From assembly GCA_016929395.1 (NCBI GenBank), contig JAFGIX010000003.1, positions 80,546 to 144,545 of the forward strand: a stretch of DNA of 64,000 bases. The letters are read 5' to 3'. The DNA comes from Candidatus Zymogenus saltonus (GTDB lineage: Bacteria; Desulfobacterota; Zymogenia; Zymogenales; Zymogenaceae). How positions within the stretch are numbered: the stretch's first letter is position 1; every line of letters starts with the position of its first letter. The translations under genes were made by a program, and so were the position numbers. Shown piece by piece: positions 41,045 to 50,343 of this stretch. The notes beneath the pieces were generated by a model. That model was not told the DNA's origin. It made no database searches and saw nothing but the letters and a program-made list of their open reading frames with translations.

Positions 41045-41530
41045 CTATTCCTTTTCAACCTCAATCGTTTTTCTGATGTAGAGGGTTCCCCCCCCGATCT
41101 TGTCCCTTACGTTTATCTCTATCGTTACCTTGCCCGGCTCGACCACCTCCGGAAGCGTGATCTTGTTTGTTACACGCCACCACTCCGTGCCTTCCGGGGG
41201 CTTTACCTTCTCGTCAATGATGTTGGACTCGTTTAGAATAATCTTCCCGTCGCCGCTTATCATCGTCAGATCTTCCTGTATCCATGCGTTTCCGGCCTCG
41301 TCCAGGTCGTATTCCGAAATCTCGAATTGCATATAAAATTGCTCGCCGGCTTTGAAAACGGGGGGACTTGCCTTTTCCCCGCCCCTTTCCCGGGATACCA
41401 CGAGGTCTCTCGCCTCGAGACCGAAGGAGATTATCTTTTGATCCGTACATGAGATTAGCGATACGAGAATCATAACGGCCATCAGGCCGAAGAGACACAA
41501 AGATGGCGCCTTCTTTATCCTTTTAAACAT
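41045..41530 (-). CDS. hypothetical lipoprotein
   Basis: A 161-residue protein. The start at 41530 follows GGAGG by five bases; the frame extends upstream to 41560 without a ribosome site. It begins MFKRIKKAPSLCLFGLMAVMILVSLISC, a signal with lipobox LISC. The mature part is a single beta-sandwich-like domain (FYMQFEISEYDLDE, WWRVTNKITLPEVVEPGKVTIEINVRDKIGGGTLYIRKTIEVE) as found in small Ig-like or DUF-type exported proteins. No catalytic residues recognised. Its stop lies 27 bases from the convergent ComF stop. Function unknown. Confidence 0.72.
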   Translation of the reverse strand: MFKRIKKAPSLCLFGLMAVMILVSLISCTDQKIISFGLEARDLVVSRERGGEKASPPVFKAGEQFYMQFEISEYDLDEAGNAWIQEDLTMISGDGKIILNESNIIDEKVKPPEGTEWWRVTNKITLPEVVEPGKVTIEINVRDKIGGGTLYIRKTIEVEKE

Positions 41531-41614
41531 CGTTTCCTCCGCTAAATTTCGTTCTTTCATGTTAAATAGTTAAACCGGGTGGTTGATCTTGATTTTATAC
41601 CATAATGTTAATTC

Positions 41615-41643
41615 ATAATGTTTGGATATTTCAATTTTGTCAA
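41615..41643 (-). promoter_or_regulatory. promoter of the hypothetical lipoprotein
   Basis: Minus strand: TTGACA (41643-41638), 17-base spacer, CATTAT (41620-41615). Confidence 0.55.
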
Positions 41644-41803
41644 GGACTTTACGGAGTTTTTTACCCCTTTTTTGTATTGCCATTTTGGGCACGCTGTGGT
41701 AGTAATTAAATTTCGAATATATATTGTAACAGGTATGATTGTAAAGGCGGGCGGCCGATGAAATACGGAAGGTTGCCTTCTCTTGACTTTAAAGATAAGG
41801 GCA

Positions 41804-42913
41804 ATGACCTCAGATATAGATAAAAAGGAGATAGAGAGTATTCTCATCATTAGGCTCTCCGCCATCGGGGATGTAATCAGGGTGCTTCCCTCTCTTGGTC
41901 TTTTGCGCAAGCGCTTTCCCATGGCAAAAATATCGTGGGTTGTGGAAGAGGCCGCGTCGGATATCCTCGGAGGGATGGGGGAGATTGATGAGATCATTGT
42001 CTTTCCCAAAAAGAGAATATTAAGAAAGCTTGGAAGGCCCTGGACTTTTTTCGGCGCCGTTGGCGAATTCGTAAAATTCTCGAAGGAGTTGAGACGAAGT
42101 TCTTTCGATGTCGCCCTCGATTATCACGGTCTGTTAAAGAGCGGGTTAATCTCGTTTTTTTCCGGCGCCCCGGTAAGGCTCGGTTTTGCGAAGGGCTTTT
42201 CGAAGGAGCTGAACCACCTGTTCAACAACAGGAAGATAAAGCTTCCGGTCCCGAAGCTTTCGAGGATTACGAGAAACCTCCTGCTGACCGAGGGGCTGAC
42301 GGGAGTGGACGGTGTGCCCGAGATTCATATCGGGACGACGCCGGAAGACAGGAAGGTTGTGGACATTATCGAGGCGGAGTATCTCTCCGGGGAGAGGCCG
42401 AGGATAGTAGTTCATCCGAGCACATCGCCGAGGACACCTTATAAGAGGTGGGGGGCGGAGCGCTACGCCGCTCTCTCGGACATCCTTGTTTCGAGGCTTA
42501 AGGCTGAGGTAATCATCACCTTTGGGCCGGGCGAGGAGGATACGGCCAGGGAGGTTAGGGACGGTATGAAACATGGGGCCACGATCTTGGACAGGCCCAT
42601 GAGGCTGAGGGAGCTTGCCGAGCTGTACCGCCGCTCGGACGTCTATGTTGGGGGAGACACGGGCCCGATGCACATCGCCTCCTTTGTGGGGACGCCCGTG
42701 GTTGCGATATTCGGGCCGACCGACCCGATTGAGAACGAGCCTTACGTAAAGACGCCCTTCGTCATGATAAGAAGGCCTACAGACTGCAGCCCCTGCAGGA
42801 AGAAGGGCTGTACCCGGGGGGATTGCTTCGAGGGGATTACCCCCGAGGAGGTGGCGGACGAGGTGATCCGGCTCCTGGGGGGATACCGAAAGGCGATCGC
42901 TTATGGGATATAA
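41804..42913 (+). CDS. ADP-heptose:LPS heptosyltransferase (GT9)
   Basis: A 369-residue GT-B glycosyltransferase of family 9 (WaaC/WaaF/WaaQ), which adds heptose to the LPS inner core at the cytosolic face. Signatures: ILIIRLSAIGDVIRVLPSL at the amino end, RIVVHPSTSPRTPYKRW, and GGDTGPMHIASFVGTPVVAIFGPTDP in the donor domain. Which heptosyltransferase step it performs is not determined. The ATG at 41804 has AAGG four bases upstream; the earlier TTG is rejected. It opens the glycan locus and overlaps the next start by 11 bases, so translation is coupled. A weak promoter may lie at 41677-41705. Confidence 0.88.
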   Translation: MTSDIDKKEIESILIIRLSAIGDVIRVLPSLGLLRKRFPMAKISWVVEEAASDILGGMGEIDEIIVFPKKRILRKLGRPWTFFGAVGEFVKFSKELRRSSFDVALDYHGLLKSGLISFFSGAPVRLGFAKGFSKELNHLFNNRKIKLPVPKLSRITRNLLLTEGLTGVDGVPEIHIGTTPEDRKVVDIIEAEYLSGERPRIVVHPSTSPRTPYKRWGAERYAALSDILVSRLKAEVIITFGPGEEDTAREVRDGMKHGATILDRPMRLRELAELYRRSDVYVGGDTGPMHIASFVGTPVVAIFGPTDPIENEPYVKTPFVMIRRPTDCSPCRKKGCTRGDCFEGITPEEVADEVIRLLGGYRKAIAYGI

Positions 42914-44081
42914 GGTCGCTTTTGTGATTGATAAATTCGACCCTGCAAGGGGCGGGGCCGAGGGGTACGCAAGAGATCTCTGCAGGGGTCTTGCCGACAG
43001 GGGATTCGAGGTGCACGTCCTTGCAAGGGTCGGGAGGACGGACGACGAGAGGATTAATATACACATCATCCCGGCCGTCCGGTATCCCAAGTTTTTGAGG
43101 CTTTACACCTTTGTGGAGGGGGTTGAGAGGGAGATAGAGAGGGGGGATTACGATATAGTCCACGCCGTGGGGTACAACACCGGGATTAACGTCCTCAACC
43201 CCCACTCCGGCGTCGAGCAGTCGTGGATAGATGGGGACGACAACTCCAGAGAGTCCGGGATCGGGAGGCGGCTTGCGTGGATAAAGAGGCTCCTCTCGCC
43301 GCGCCACCACCTGATCCTTTCCCTCCAGAGGCGCCAGTACGGGGATATGGGGGTAAAGGCGATTATAGCGATAGCGGAGATGGTCAAAAGGGATATTGTT
43401 AAATATCACAACGTTGATGAAAAGAAGATAGAAGTGGTGTATAATGGTGTGGACATGGGGAGGTTCTCAACAAAGAAAAGGGAGCTATACCGCGCAGGGG
43501 AGAGGGAGCGTCTCGGGATAGGAGAGGACGAGATCATAATTCTTCTCGTCTCGAACAACTTTAGATTGAAGGGGGTTCTCCCGGCGATCGAGCTTCTGCC
43601 CGTCTTGAGGGAGCGGGCCGGGGAGGGCCGCGGCAAATTCAGGCTTATGGTCGTCGGACGGGACAATCCCCGAAGATACTTGAGGGTGGCGAGGAGGCTT
43701 GAGGTGGATGAACTTGTTCGGTTTATCGATTATGTGCCAGACCTCGTCCCCCTGTATGCCGCGGCGGACATCTATTTTCACCCGACCTTCTATGACTCCT
43801 GCTCCCTTACCGTTATCGAGGCCCTTGCTTCGGGACTGCCTGTTGTGACGACCGAAAAGAACGGGGCCTCGGGATTGATCGAGTCCAAGGAGACGGGATG
43901 GGTCATCGACGATCCAAGGAATAAAGACGAGTCCGCCCGGGCCCTCCTTTACTATTTCGACGACGGCCTCCGTAAAAGGGCGCATCGGGCGGCCGAACGA
44001 TTTGGAGAGAGACTCTCTTTCGATAGAAATATCGACAGAGTGGTACAAATATACGACAAGGTTGTTTCCCTTTCAGGTTGA
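42903..44081 (+). CDS. GT4-family glycosyltransferase
   Basis: A 392-residue GT-B glycosyltransferase of family 4. It begins MGYKVAFVIDKFDPARGGAEGYARDL, with the glycine-rich acceptor loop, and has the donor-side VYNGVDMGRFS, VSNNFRLKGV and the E-x7-E motif in SLTVIEALASGLPVVTTEKNG. Retaining enzymes of this family add sugars from nucleotide donors; the sugar is unknown. The start overlaps the heptosyltransferase by 11 bases, arguing for LPS core action. Resemblance to WaaG-type glucosyltransferases is possible but not certain. Confidence 0.88.
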   Translation: MGYKVAFVIDKFDPARGGAEGYARDLCRGLADRGFEVHVLARVGRTDDERINIHIIPAVRYPKFLRLYTFVEGVEREIERGDYDIVHAVGYNTGINVLNPHSGVEQSWIDGDDNSRESGIGRRLAWIKRLLSPRHHLILSLQRRQYGDMGVKAIIAIAEMVKRDIVKYHNVDEKKIEVVYNGVDMGRFSTKKRELYRAGERERLGIGEDEIIILLVSNNFRLKGVLPAIELLPVLRERAGEGRGKFRLMVVGRDNPRRYLRVARRLEVDELVRFIDYVPDLVPLYAAADIYFHPTFYDSCSLTVIEALASGLPVVTTEKNGASGLIESKETGWVIDDPRNKDESARALLYYFDDGLRKRAHRAAERFGERLSFDRNIDRVVQIYDKVVSLSG

Positions 44082-44138
44082 GTGCAAGATTGACTGAATT
44101 ATTAAAGTTCATAAAAACCCTTTTCAGGAGTGACCGTA

Positions 44139-44930
44139 ATGAAGGGTGATAAGCTTCCGATTTCGGTATATATAATTACCAAGGACAATATCCGAACGCT
44201 AAAAAAGGCCCTATTGAGCGTTTCGGACTGGGCGGACGAGATAGTCGCCGTGGACTCCGGCAGCAGCGACGGCACCCTCGAGTTATTGAAGGAGTTCACC
44301 GACAGGGTCTATCACAGGGACTGGCCAGGCTTCAGGGAACAATATCAACACGCCCAGGATTTGACCAAGAACCGCTGGGCGATCTTTATAGACGCCGATG
44401 AGGAGGTGTCTCCCAAGCTGGTCGAGGAGATAAAGGATTTGTTTAAAAATGGTGAGCCTGAAAAGGACGGTTACATCGCCCACAGAAAGACCTACTTTCT
44501 CGGAAAGTGGATAAAGTACGGCGGCTGGTCGAGGGATTACGAGATTCGTCTTTACAAAAAGGATATGGGGAGATGGGAGGGGGGACTCCACGCCAAGGTT
44601 CATCTTAAAGGGAAGGTGGGGGAGTTCAAAAACTATTACCTTCATTACACCTACAGCGATATATCCGACCAGATAAAGACAATGGACCTCTATTCGAGGA
44701 TGGCTGTGATGGATATGGTAGAGGCCAAAAGGAAGCCGAGTATTTCAAAGCTCATCCTGAACCCCCTCTTCCGTTTTTTTAGGGATTACTTTTTCAGGCT
44801 CGGATTTTTAGGGGGCATCCCGGGGCTGGTCATAGATGTGACCAATGCGTATTACGTTTTCCTGAAATACGCTAAGCTTTGGGAATACTGGCACGTGTCC
44901 AGACGAGACGAAGAGGTTAAAGATAAATGA
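44139..44930 (+). CDS. GT2 glycosyltransferase, WaaE/KdtX-like
   Basis: A 263-residue GT-A glycosyltransferase of family 2. It has ISVYIITKDNIRTLKKAL, EIVAVDSGSSDGTLELL, RVYHRDWPGFREQYQ and FIDADEEVSP, a pattern close to the WaaE/KdtX beta-1,4-glucosyltransferases of LPS inner core. The carboxy end has a membrane-associated helix. AGGA precedes the ATG at 44139; the GTG at 44130 sits on the ribosome site. It overlaps the aminotransferase start by four bases (ATGA). Confidence 0.88.
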   Translation: MKGDKLPISVYIITKDNIRTLKKALLSVSDWADEIVAVDSGSSDGTLELLKEFTDRVYHRDWPGFREQYQHAQDLTKNRWAIFIDADEEVSPKLVEEIKDLFKNGEPEKDGYIAHRKTYFLGKWIKYGGWSRDYEIRLYKKDMGRWEGGLHAKVHLKGKVGEFKNYYLHYTYSDISDQIKTMDLYSRMAVMDMVEAKRKPSISKLILNPLFRFFRDYFFRLGFLGGIPGLVIDVTNAYYVFLKYAKLWEYWHVSRRDEEVKDK

Positions 44931-46048
44931 TTCCGGTCTCCGATCCAAAGAGGGGCGCGGCGGCGTTGAGGGATGAGATAGTATCGGCCATGACAAGGGT
45001 CGTCGATTCGGGGTGGTACATCCTGGGCGGGGAGGTCTCCGCCTTTGAGGAGGAGTTCGCCCGATACGTTGGGATAAAGCACGCCGTATCCGTGGCCTCC
45101 GGGACGGACGCCCTGACCCTTTCCCTTATGGTCTTGGGAGTAGGTCCGGGGGACGGCGTTGTGACGGTCCCGAACACCGCCTTTCCCACCGCCGCTGCTA
45201 TAACAAGGGCGGGCGGGAGGCCGGTTTTTGTGGACGTCGATCCGGTATCCCGCACGATGGACCCCTACCTCTTGGAGGAGCTTCTTAAGTCGGGAGGAGG
45301 CGGCGCTAAGGGGGAGGGCGAAATAAAGGGGATCATTCCCGTCCACCTCTACGGCGGGCCGGCGGATATGGACGCCGTCAACGATATTGCAAAAAAGAAC
45401 GGCCTCTTTGTCCTCGAGGACTGCGCCCAGGCCCACGGCGCCCTCTATAAGGGGGTAAAAGCGGGGACAATGAGCGATATAGCCGCGTTCTCGTTCTATC
45501 CGACGAAGAACCTCCCCGCCCTCGGCGACGCGGGGATGATAGTCACCGACAGTGACAAGCTGGCCGAGAGGGCAAGAAGTTTGAGGAACTACGGCCAGAG
45601 CTCTCAGTATATCCACGAGGATGTGGGGATGAACAGCCGGATGGACGACCTGCAGGCCTCGGTGTTGAGGCTGAGGCTCAAGGCCCTCGACCGCGACAAC
45701 GGACAGAGGAGGGAGATAGCAAAGAAATACGACGCAGGAATAAAGGGCGAATTTATACTGCCGAGAGAGATAAAGTACACCCGCCACATCTATCACCTGT
45801 ACGTAATCGAGACTGAAGAGAGGGTGACGCTCATCGACCACCTCAAACGGGAGGACGTGGGTTGTGGGATTCATTACCCGAGGCCGATCCACCTCCAAAA
45901 CGCGTATAAAGACCTCGGGTACGGCCGGGGGGACTTCCCCGTATCGGAAAAGCTGGCCGACACGGTAATCTCGATCCCTGTGTTCCCGGAGCTCGAAGAC
46001 GGCGAGGTGGAAAGGGTGATCGAGGCGTTGAACTGCTTTAAAGCGTGA
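44927..46048 (+). CDS. DegT/DnrJ/EryC1/StrS family sugar aminotransferase
   Basis: A 373-residue PLP-dependent sugar aminotransferase that converts a nucleotide-bound ketosugar to an aminosugar. Motifs: SGWYILGGEVSAFEEEF, VASGTDALTLSL, PVHLYGGPADMD, EDCAQAHGA, and the PLP lysine in SFYPTKNLPALGDAGM, with the GMNSRMDDLQASVL end part. It resembles 3-amino-sugar (UDP-3-oxo-GlcNAc or dTDP-3-oxo-hexose) aminotransferases more than the 4-amino ones, but that is a judgement. It is translationally coupled to the WaaE-like gene. Confidence 0.9.
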   Translation: MIPVSDPKRGAAALRDEIVSAMTRVVDSGWYILGGEVSAFEEEFARYVGIKHAVSVASGTDALTLSLMVLGVGPGDGVVTVPNTAFPTAAAITRAGGRPVFVDVDPVSRTMDPYLLEELLKSGGGGAKGEGEIKGIIPVHLYGGPADMDAVNDIAKKNGLFVLEDCAQAHGALYKGVKAGTMSDIAAFSFYPTKNLPALGDAGMIVTDSDKLAERARSLRNYGQSSQYIHEDVGMNSRMDDLQASVLRLRLKALDRDNGQRREIAKKYDAGIKGEFILPREIKYTRHIYHLYVIETEERVTLIDHLKREDVGCGIHYPRPIHLQNAYKDLGYGRGDFPVSEKLADTVISIPVFPELEDGEVERVIEALNCFKA

Positions 46049-46111
46049 TTGATTACGGGGAGGTGAAGTACTCTCCTTCGTTTGATATTTTTGTTTGCTC
46101 TTTTGTTTGAT

Positions 46112-47287
46112 ATGAAGATCCTTCAGGTATTTGCGGATTGGAAGTGGACGGGGCCCTCGGAGCCGATTCTTTTACAGACGAGGGCGCTGATGGAGAGGGG
46201 AAACGAAGTTGTCCTGTCTGCGGCCTACCCGCCGAAAGGGGCGGGGGAGGCGGAGAGCATCGTATCTTATGCAAAGGAGATGGGAATAAAGGTTGACGGG
46301 TCGGTAAGCTGGGACAGGCGAACGAAGCCCGGAAACCTGTTCGGAATCCCAACGATCATAAGGGACACTAACTCCTTTCGGAGGTTGATCGACAATATAC
46401 CGGCGGATATCGTATCGGCCCATTCCTCCCACGACCACTTTATCGCCAAAAGAGCGATTAGGGGGAGCCTGTCGAGGCCGCTCCTTGTGAGGACGGATCA
46501 CAAGCGCGACTTTATATCGGGCGGCATCGGGAACCGCTTTTTGATGAACAGGGGCACGGACGGGGTCGTGACGTTTTCAAGGGCGGGGGCGTCCTCTTTG
46601 CTGAGGTATTTTCGGATCCCGAGGGATAAGATCCTTGTGGTCGATCCCGCCCTCGACCTCGACAGGTGGGACCCCGCCCTCCCCGCCGCGGACATGCGCT
46701 CGGAGCTCAATATCCCGAGGGACGCCCCGGTCATCGGGATGGTGGCGAGATTTCAGAAATACAGGAAGACCGACGTGGTGATCTCGGCGTTTGCAAAGGT
46801 CCTCAAGAAATTCCCGAATGCGAGGCTCCTCCTGATCGGGAGGAGCTCCCAGATGGAAGAGAGCGTTGTCAAGCCCGCCCGGAGGCTCGGAATCGAAGAC
46901 AAGATCATAACCCCGGGGTATATGACAAAATATTACAGGGACGCCCTGAAGGTCATCGACATCTTCGTCTTCATGATGCCCGGCTCCGACGGGACGGCGA
47001 GGGCGTTGAGGGAGGCGATGGGACTCGGAATCCCCGTAGCGGCTGCAAAGGTGGGGATGATACCAGAGATTGTCGAGGACGGCGTTTCGGGTCTCCTTAT
47101 GGAGCCGAACAGCATGGCCGTGGAGACGGTATTGCTGAAGCTTTTAGGGGACGAAGGCTTAAGGAAGAGACTTGGGAGGGGAGCGAGGGAGAGGGGACTG
47201 AGTCGATTCGATGTAAAGGTTCAGGCGGAGAAGATTGAGAATTTCTTCAGGGGGCTTATTTCGAATAAGGGATTCGGCGGGGCGTAA
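46112..47287 (+). CDS. GT4-family glycosyltransferase
   Basis: A 391-residue GT-B enzyme. It starts MKILQVFADWKWTGPSEPILLQTRAL, has GMVARFQKYRKTDVVISAFAKVLKKFPNARLLLIG and the donor-site segment GSDGTARALREAMGLGIPVAAAKVG. The frame extends to a TTG at 46082, but only the ATG at 46112 begins the conserved strand; there is no clear ribosome site. It abuts the next gene with no gap. Confidence 0.86.
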   Translation: MKILQVFADWKWTGPSEPILLQTRALMERGNEVVLSAAYPPKGAGEAESIVSYAKEMGIKVDGSVSWDRRTKPGNLFGIPTIIRDTNSFRRLIDNIPADIVSAHSSHDHFIAKRAIRGSLSRPLLVRTDHKRDFISGGIGNRFLMNRGTDGVVTFSRAGASSLLRYFRIPRDKILVVDPALDLDRWDPALPAADMRSELNIPRDAPVIGMVARFQKYRKTDVVISAFAKVLKKFPNARLLLIGRSSQMEESVVKPARRLGIEDKIITPGYMTKYYRDALKVIDIFVFMMPGSDGTARALREAMGLGIPVAAAKVGMIPEIVEDGVSGLLMEPNSMAVETVLLKLLGDEGLRKRLGRGARERGLSRFDVKVQAEKIENFFRGLISNKGFGGA

Positions 47288-48157
47288 ATGGACAGAGGCG
47301 TATCGATATCCGTCGTAATCCCCACCCACGACGTCAAAAAGAGGGGGGATTCGCTTAAGGAGGCCGTGGGGAGCGTTTTGTCGCAGAGTCGTCTCCCGGA
47401 CGAGATAATCGTGGTGAACGGCGGAGACGACAGATTGACGCTTAAAGGGATTGCCGGGTCAGATTTGATAATGATAAGGGTGGTGAGTTCAAATAGGCAC
47501 GGCCCCTCCGCCGCAAGGAACAGAGGGATTTTGGAGGCTAAGGGGGATTACATTGCGTTTCTGGACGACGACGACCTGTGGCACCCGGAAAAGCTCGAGA
47601 TACAGATGGACTACCTGGAGAAAAATCCGGAGATATGGATGGTCTCCTCCACTATGGTCCCAATGGGGGGAGACATAAGAATCAAAGGGGGGCGCTGGAT
47701 ATCGGGGGATCTGTTCGGAGTGCTCTACATGAAGAGCATCGTCCCCACCCCCACCGTCGTCGTCAAGAGGGAGGTCTTCGACAGGGTGGGGTTTTTCAAC
47801 GAGGAGATGATGAGGGCGGAGGATTACGACCTCTGGCTCAGAATAACCCGCTTTTTTCCCACGGCCCACCTGAAGTCGCCCCTGGGCTGGGTGGGTAGGG
47901 GGGCCGGCCGCCTCAGCGACGACAAGGTCGACCTCAGGAAAAACTCCATCAGGCTTCTTGAGAAATATTACGACCCGAAGAGGATATCAAAAGGGAAATA
48001 CAGAAAGAGGATGTCAGAGCTTGAGATCTATCTCGGGAGGGAATATATGAAAATCGGTGATCTCAAGGAGGGAAGGAGCCATTTCGTGAAGGCCGTAAGA
48101 TTCAGGCCGTTGAGTCTGAGACCCTATCGTTACCTTTTAGGCTCGGTGTTAAGATGA
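47288..48157 (+). CDS. GT2-family glycosyltransferase
   Basis: A 289-residue GT-A enzyme: ISVVIPTHDVKKRGDSLKEAV, DEIIVVNGGDDRL, GPSAARNRGILEAKGDYIAFLDDDDLWHPEKLE (the DDD metal motif) and MRAEDYDLWLRI. The carboxy part has a TPR-like helix pair (EIYLGREYMKIGDLKEGRSHF). The ATG begins at the base after the previous stop. Confidence 0.88.
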   Translation: MDRGVSISVVIPTHDVKKRGDSLKEAVGSVLSQSRLPDEIIVVNGGDDRLTLKGIAGSDLIMIRVVSSNRHGPSAARNRGILEAKGDYIAFLDDDDLWHPEKLEIQMDYLEKNPEIWMVSSTMVPMGGDIRIKGGRWISGDLFGVLYMKSIVPTPTVVVKREVFDRVGFFNEEMMRAEDYDLWLRITRFFPTAHLKSPLGWVGRGAGRLSDDKVDLRKNSIRLLEKYYDPKRISKGKYRKRMSELEIYLGREYMKIGDLKEGRSHFVKAVRFRPLSLRPYRYLLGSVLR

Positions 48158-49158
48158 AACGTCTCGCATTTTTGATGCACAAGGGATTCGAGGGGAGGTT
48201 TCGGGTAAAGGAGTTCATCCCCTATTTCGAGGAAAACGGAGTCGAGGTGTCCCTCGTCAGGGTCCCCGGCGGGATGGTAAAGAGGCTCTCGACCTTTAGG
48301 CGCTTAAGGGAATTCGACGTCGTGATCATACAGAGGAAGCTTCTTACCGCCCTGGACCTCTTCTTCGTGAAGCGCTACGCGAAAAAGAGTGTCTTTGATT
48401 TCGACGATGCGATCATGTACCGCTCCTCCCGGCACAAGAGCCAGCATTCCAGGGGGAGAATGAGGAAGTTCAGGAACATGATGAAGAGCGTGGACGCCGT
48501 CTTTGCGGGAAACAGCTACCTGGCCGGATTGGCCGCGAAGTTCACGACGCCCGAGAGGATACATATCTTTCCCACGGTCGTTGACCTAAACGAATACGGG
48601 ATCAAGGAGTACAAAGGGAAAAGAGAAAAAAATGACGGCTTCACGGTGGGTTGGATAGGGACATCGACAAATCTCCACTACCTGAAGGCGATAGGCCCTG
48701 CCCTCGAGGAGTTTGCCGGAAAATATAAAGGGGTCAGGCTCAAGATAGTGTGTGACAAGTTTTTCGACCTGAACGGGGTCGATGTGATAAAGAAGGAGTG
48801 GATACCGGAGGAGGTTGAGGCTGACCTCAAGAGCTTCGATGTGGGGGTTATGCCGCTGACCGACGACATCTGGGCGAGGGGAAAGTGCGGGTTCAAGGTG
48901 GTACAGTACCTGGCCACGGGAGTTCCCGCCGTGGCGTCTCCGGTGGGGATAAACAGCGACCTCGTGATTAACGGCGACACCGGATTCAGAGCCGAAAATC
49001 ACGACGAGTGGGTGAAAAGCCTGTCGAGTCTTTACGAAGACCGGGGGCTGATCGAAAAAATGGGTCTCTCGGGGAGAAGGCTCGTGGAGAAGGGTTTCTC
49101 CCTTCAGGCCATGGCGCCGAGATACCTCGAGGTCTTGAGAAAGATAGCCGGGGAGTGA
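48154..49158 (+). CDS. GT4-family glycosyltransferase
   Basis: A 334-residue GT-B enzyme: MKRLAFLMHKGFEGRFRVKEFIPYFEENG, SVFDFDDAIMYRSS, GWIGTSTNLHYL, and the donor part WARGKCGFKVVQYLATGVPAVASPVG. The FDFDDA stretch in the amino half is typical of this subfamily. The sugar is unknown. It overlaps the upstream gene by four bases. Confidence 0.86.
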   Translation: MKRLAFLMHKGFEGRFRVKEFIPYFEENGVEVSLVRVPGGMVKRLSTFRRLREFDVVIIQRKLLTALDLFFVKRYAKKSVFDFDDAIMYRSSRHKSQHSRGRMRKFRNMMKSVDAVFAGNSYLAGLAAKFTTPERIHIFPTVVDLNEYGIKEYKGKREKNDGFTVGWIGTSTNLHYLKAIGPALEEFAGKYKGVRLKIVCDKFFDLNGVDVIKKEWIPEEVEADLKSFDVGVMPLTDDIWARGKCGFKVVQYLATGVPAVASPVGINSDLVINGDTGFRAENHDEWVKSLSSLYEDRGLIEKMGLSGRRLVEKGFSLQAMAPRYLEVLRKIAGE

Positions 49159-49161
49159 CGT

Positions 49162-50343
49162 TTGAGAGGAACAAAAATTTCTGAAAATAAAGCCGGATTA
49201 CCGAAGGGATTGATGTCAAAGGCCCTTTTTTCGGCCGTAATATCAATTACAATTGCGGTTGCGGTTCTCTTCGGCGTCGGGGCGAATTCGGCCGAGATCG
49301 TTATTGGGCCCGTTTTGGAGTTTCCGGGGGCCGATAGAATGACGATCTTCTGGGAGACAGACGTCGCCGCGGTAGGAGGGATTGCTTTGGTCGTTGGTGG
49401 GGGTGCGGAGAGGATCAGGTCTACGGTTCTGGAGGCCTCTACAGCCCACAGGGTTGTCCTCAACGAGCTTTTGCCGGCGACCGAGTACAGCTATTCGGTT
49501 TTGGCGGACGGGGTGTCCTTGTACACGAGCAAATTTAAGACGCTTCCGGCGGAGGGGGACTACAGGGTTGTGCTTGTGGGGGATATCCACGCCCCCGCAG
49601 AGCCTTTTTCAACCCTGGCCCCTCTGATCGAGAGGAAGTCTCCCGATTTTGTCGTCCTTCTCGGGGACCTTGTGTGCGAGGGGGAAAACAGGCACGAGTG
49701 GGACTCTCTTTTCGAGCTTGGACGAAACCTCTTTGACCATGTGCCGGTCTTTCCCGTAATAGGGGACCATGACTTTGACAGGGGGGATGGGGTTCATTTA
49801 TACGAAAGATTCTTTTCAGAATCTGATGACGGGGGCGAAAAAAACCGGTACTATGTGGAGAATATTTGTGGAGACCTTTTCATCTTCCTCGATGTGGAGT
49901 CGGGGGGGATAAGACAGTGGATATGGTTTGCCGATACACTCATGAAGGCGGCCCAGGACGCCGGGAGGGGGCGAATCTACGTCCTATCTCACGAGGGGGT
50001 TGTAAGCTTTAAGGGAAATAGAAAGGGATGTTTCCTTTTAAAACACTTTCTTGGGATAATGAGTTACGCCGGGGTGTCCGCCCTTATTTCGGGCCACGAT
50101 CACCACTTCGTCGCGGGAAGGACGCATAACGGAATAGACTTTTTCGTGACCGGCGGGGGCGGCGGCGCCCTGTACGACATAAATCCCGAAAACTTCTACG
50201 CGAAATTCGTGGGGGTAATGGAGGAATCGTACAAGGGGTACCATTTTCTCGTGATGGACGTTTCCGACAAAGGATTCACGGTCACGGTCGTGAACCAGAA
50301 GGGTGAGGAGATTTACAGGAAGGAAGTGAAGGAGCCGAGGTGA
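49162..50343 (+). CDS. exported calcineurin-like metallophosphoesterase
   Basis: A 393-residue exported phosphatase of the purple-acid-phosphatase style. A TTG start at 49162 follows GGGGAG by about six bases and lies just after the upstream stop; an ATG at 49213 would instead begin a cleaner signal peptide (MSKALFSAVISITIAVAVLF). After a fibronectin-III-like domain (about 45-135, FPGADRMTIFWETD, LLPATEYSYSVLADG) come the metal motifs VGDIHAP, VLLGDLVCEG, IGDHDF, LSHEG and SGHDHHF. The third motif is GDHD where GNHE/D is usual, so one metal ligand is altered. In an LPS locus it might trim phosphates from lipid or sugar intermediates. Confidence 0.83.
   Translation: MRGTKISENKAGLPKGLMSKALFSAVISITIAVAVLFGVGANSAEIVIGPVLEFPGADRMTIFWETDVAAVGGIALVVGGGAERIRSTVLEASTAHRVVLNELLPATEYSYSVLADGVSLYTSKFKTLPAEGDYRVVLVGDIHAPAEPFSTLAPLIERKSPDFVVLLGDLVCEGENRHEWDSLFELGRNLFDHVPVFPVIGDHDFDRGDGVHLYERFFSESDDGGEKNRYYVENICGDLFIFLDVESGGIRQWIWFADTLMKAAQDAGRGRIYVLSHEGVVSFKGNRKGCFLLKHFLGIMSYAGVSALISGHDHHFVAGRTHNGIDFFVTGGGGGALYDINPENFYAKFVGVMEESYKGYHFLVMDVSDKGFTVTVVNQKGEEIYRKEVKEPR

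Noticed and set aside
44852..45898. 348-codon minus-strand frame opposite the sugar aminotransferase gene
   Set aside because: Antisense to a complete PLP enzyme with its catalytic lysine; shadow frame.
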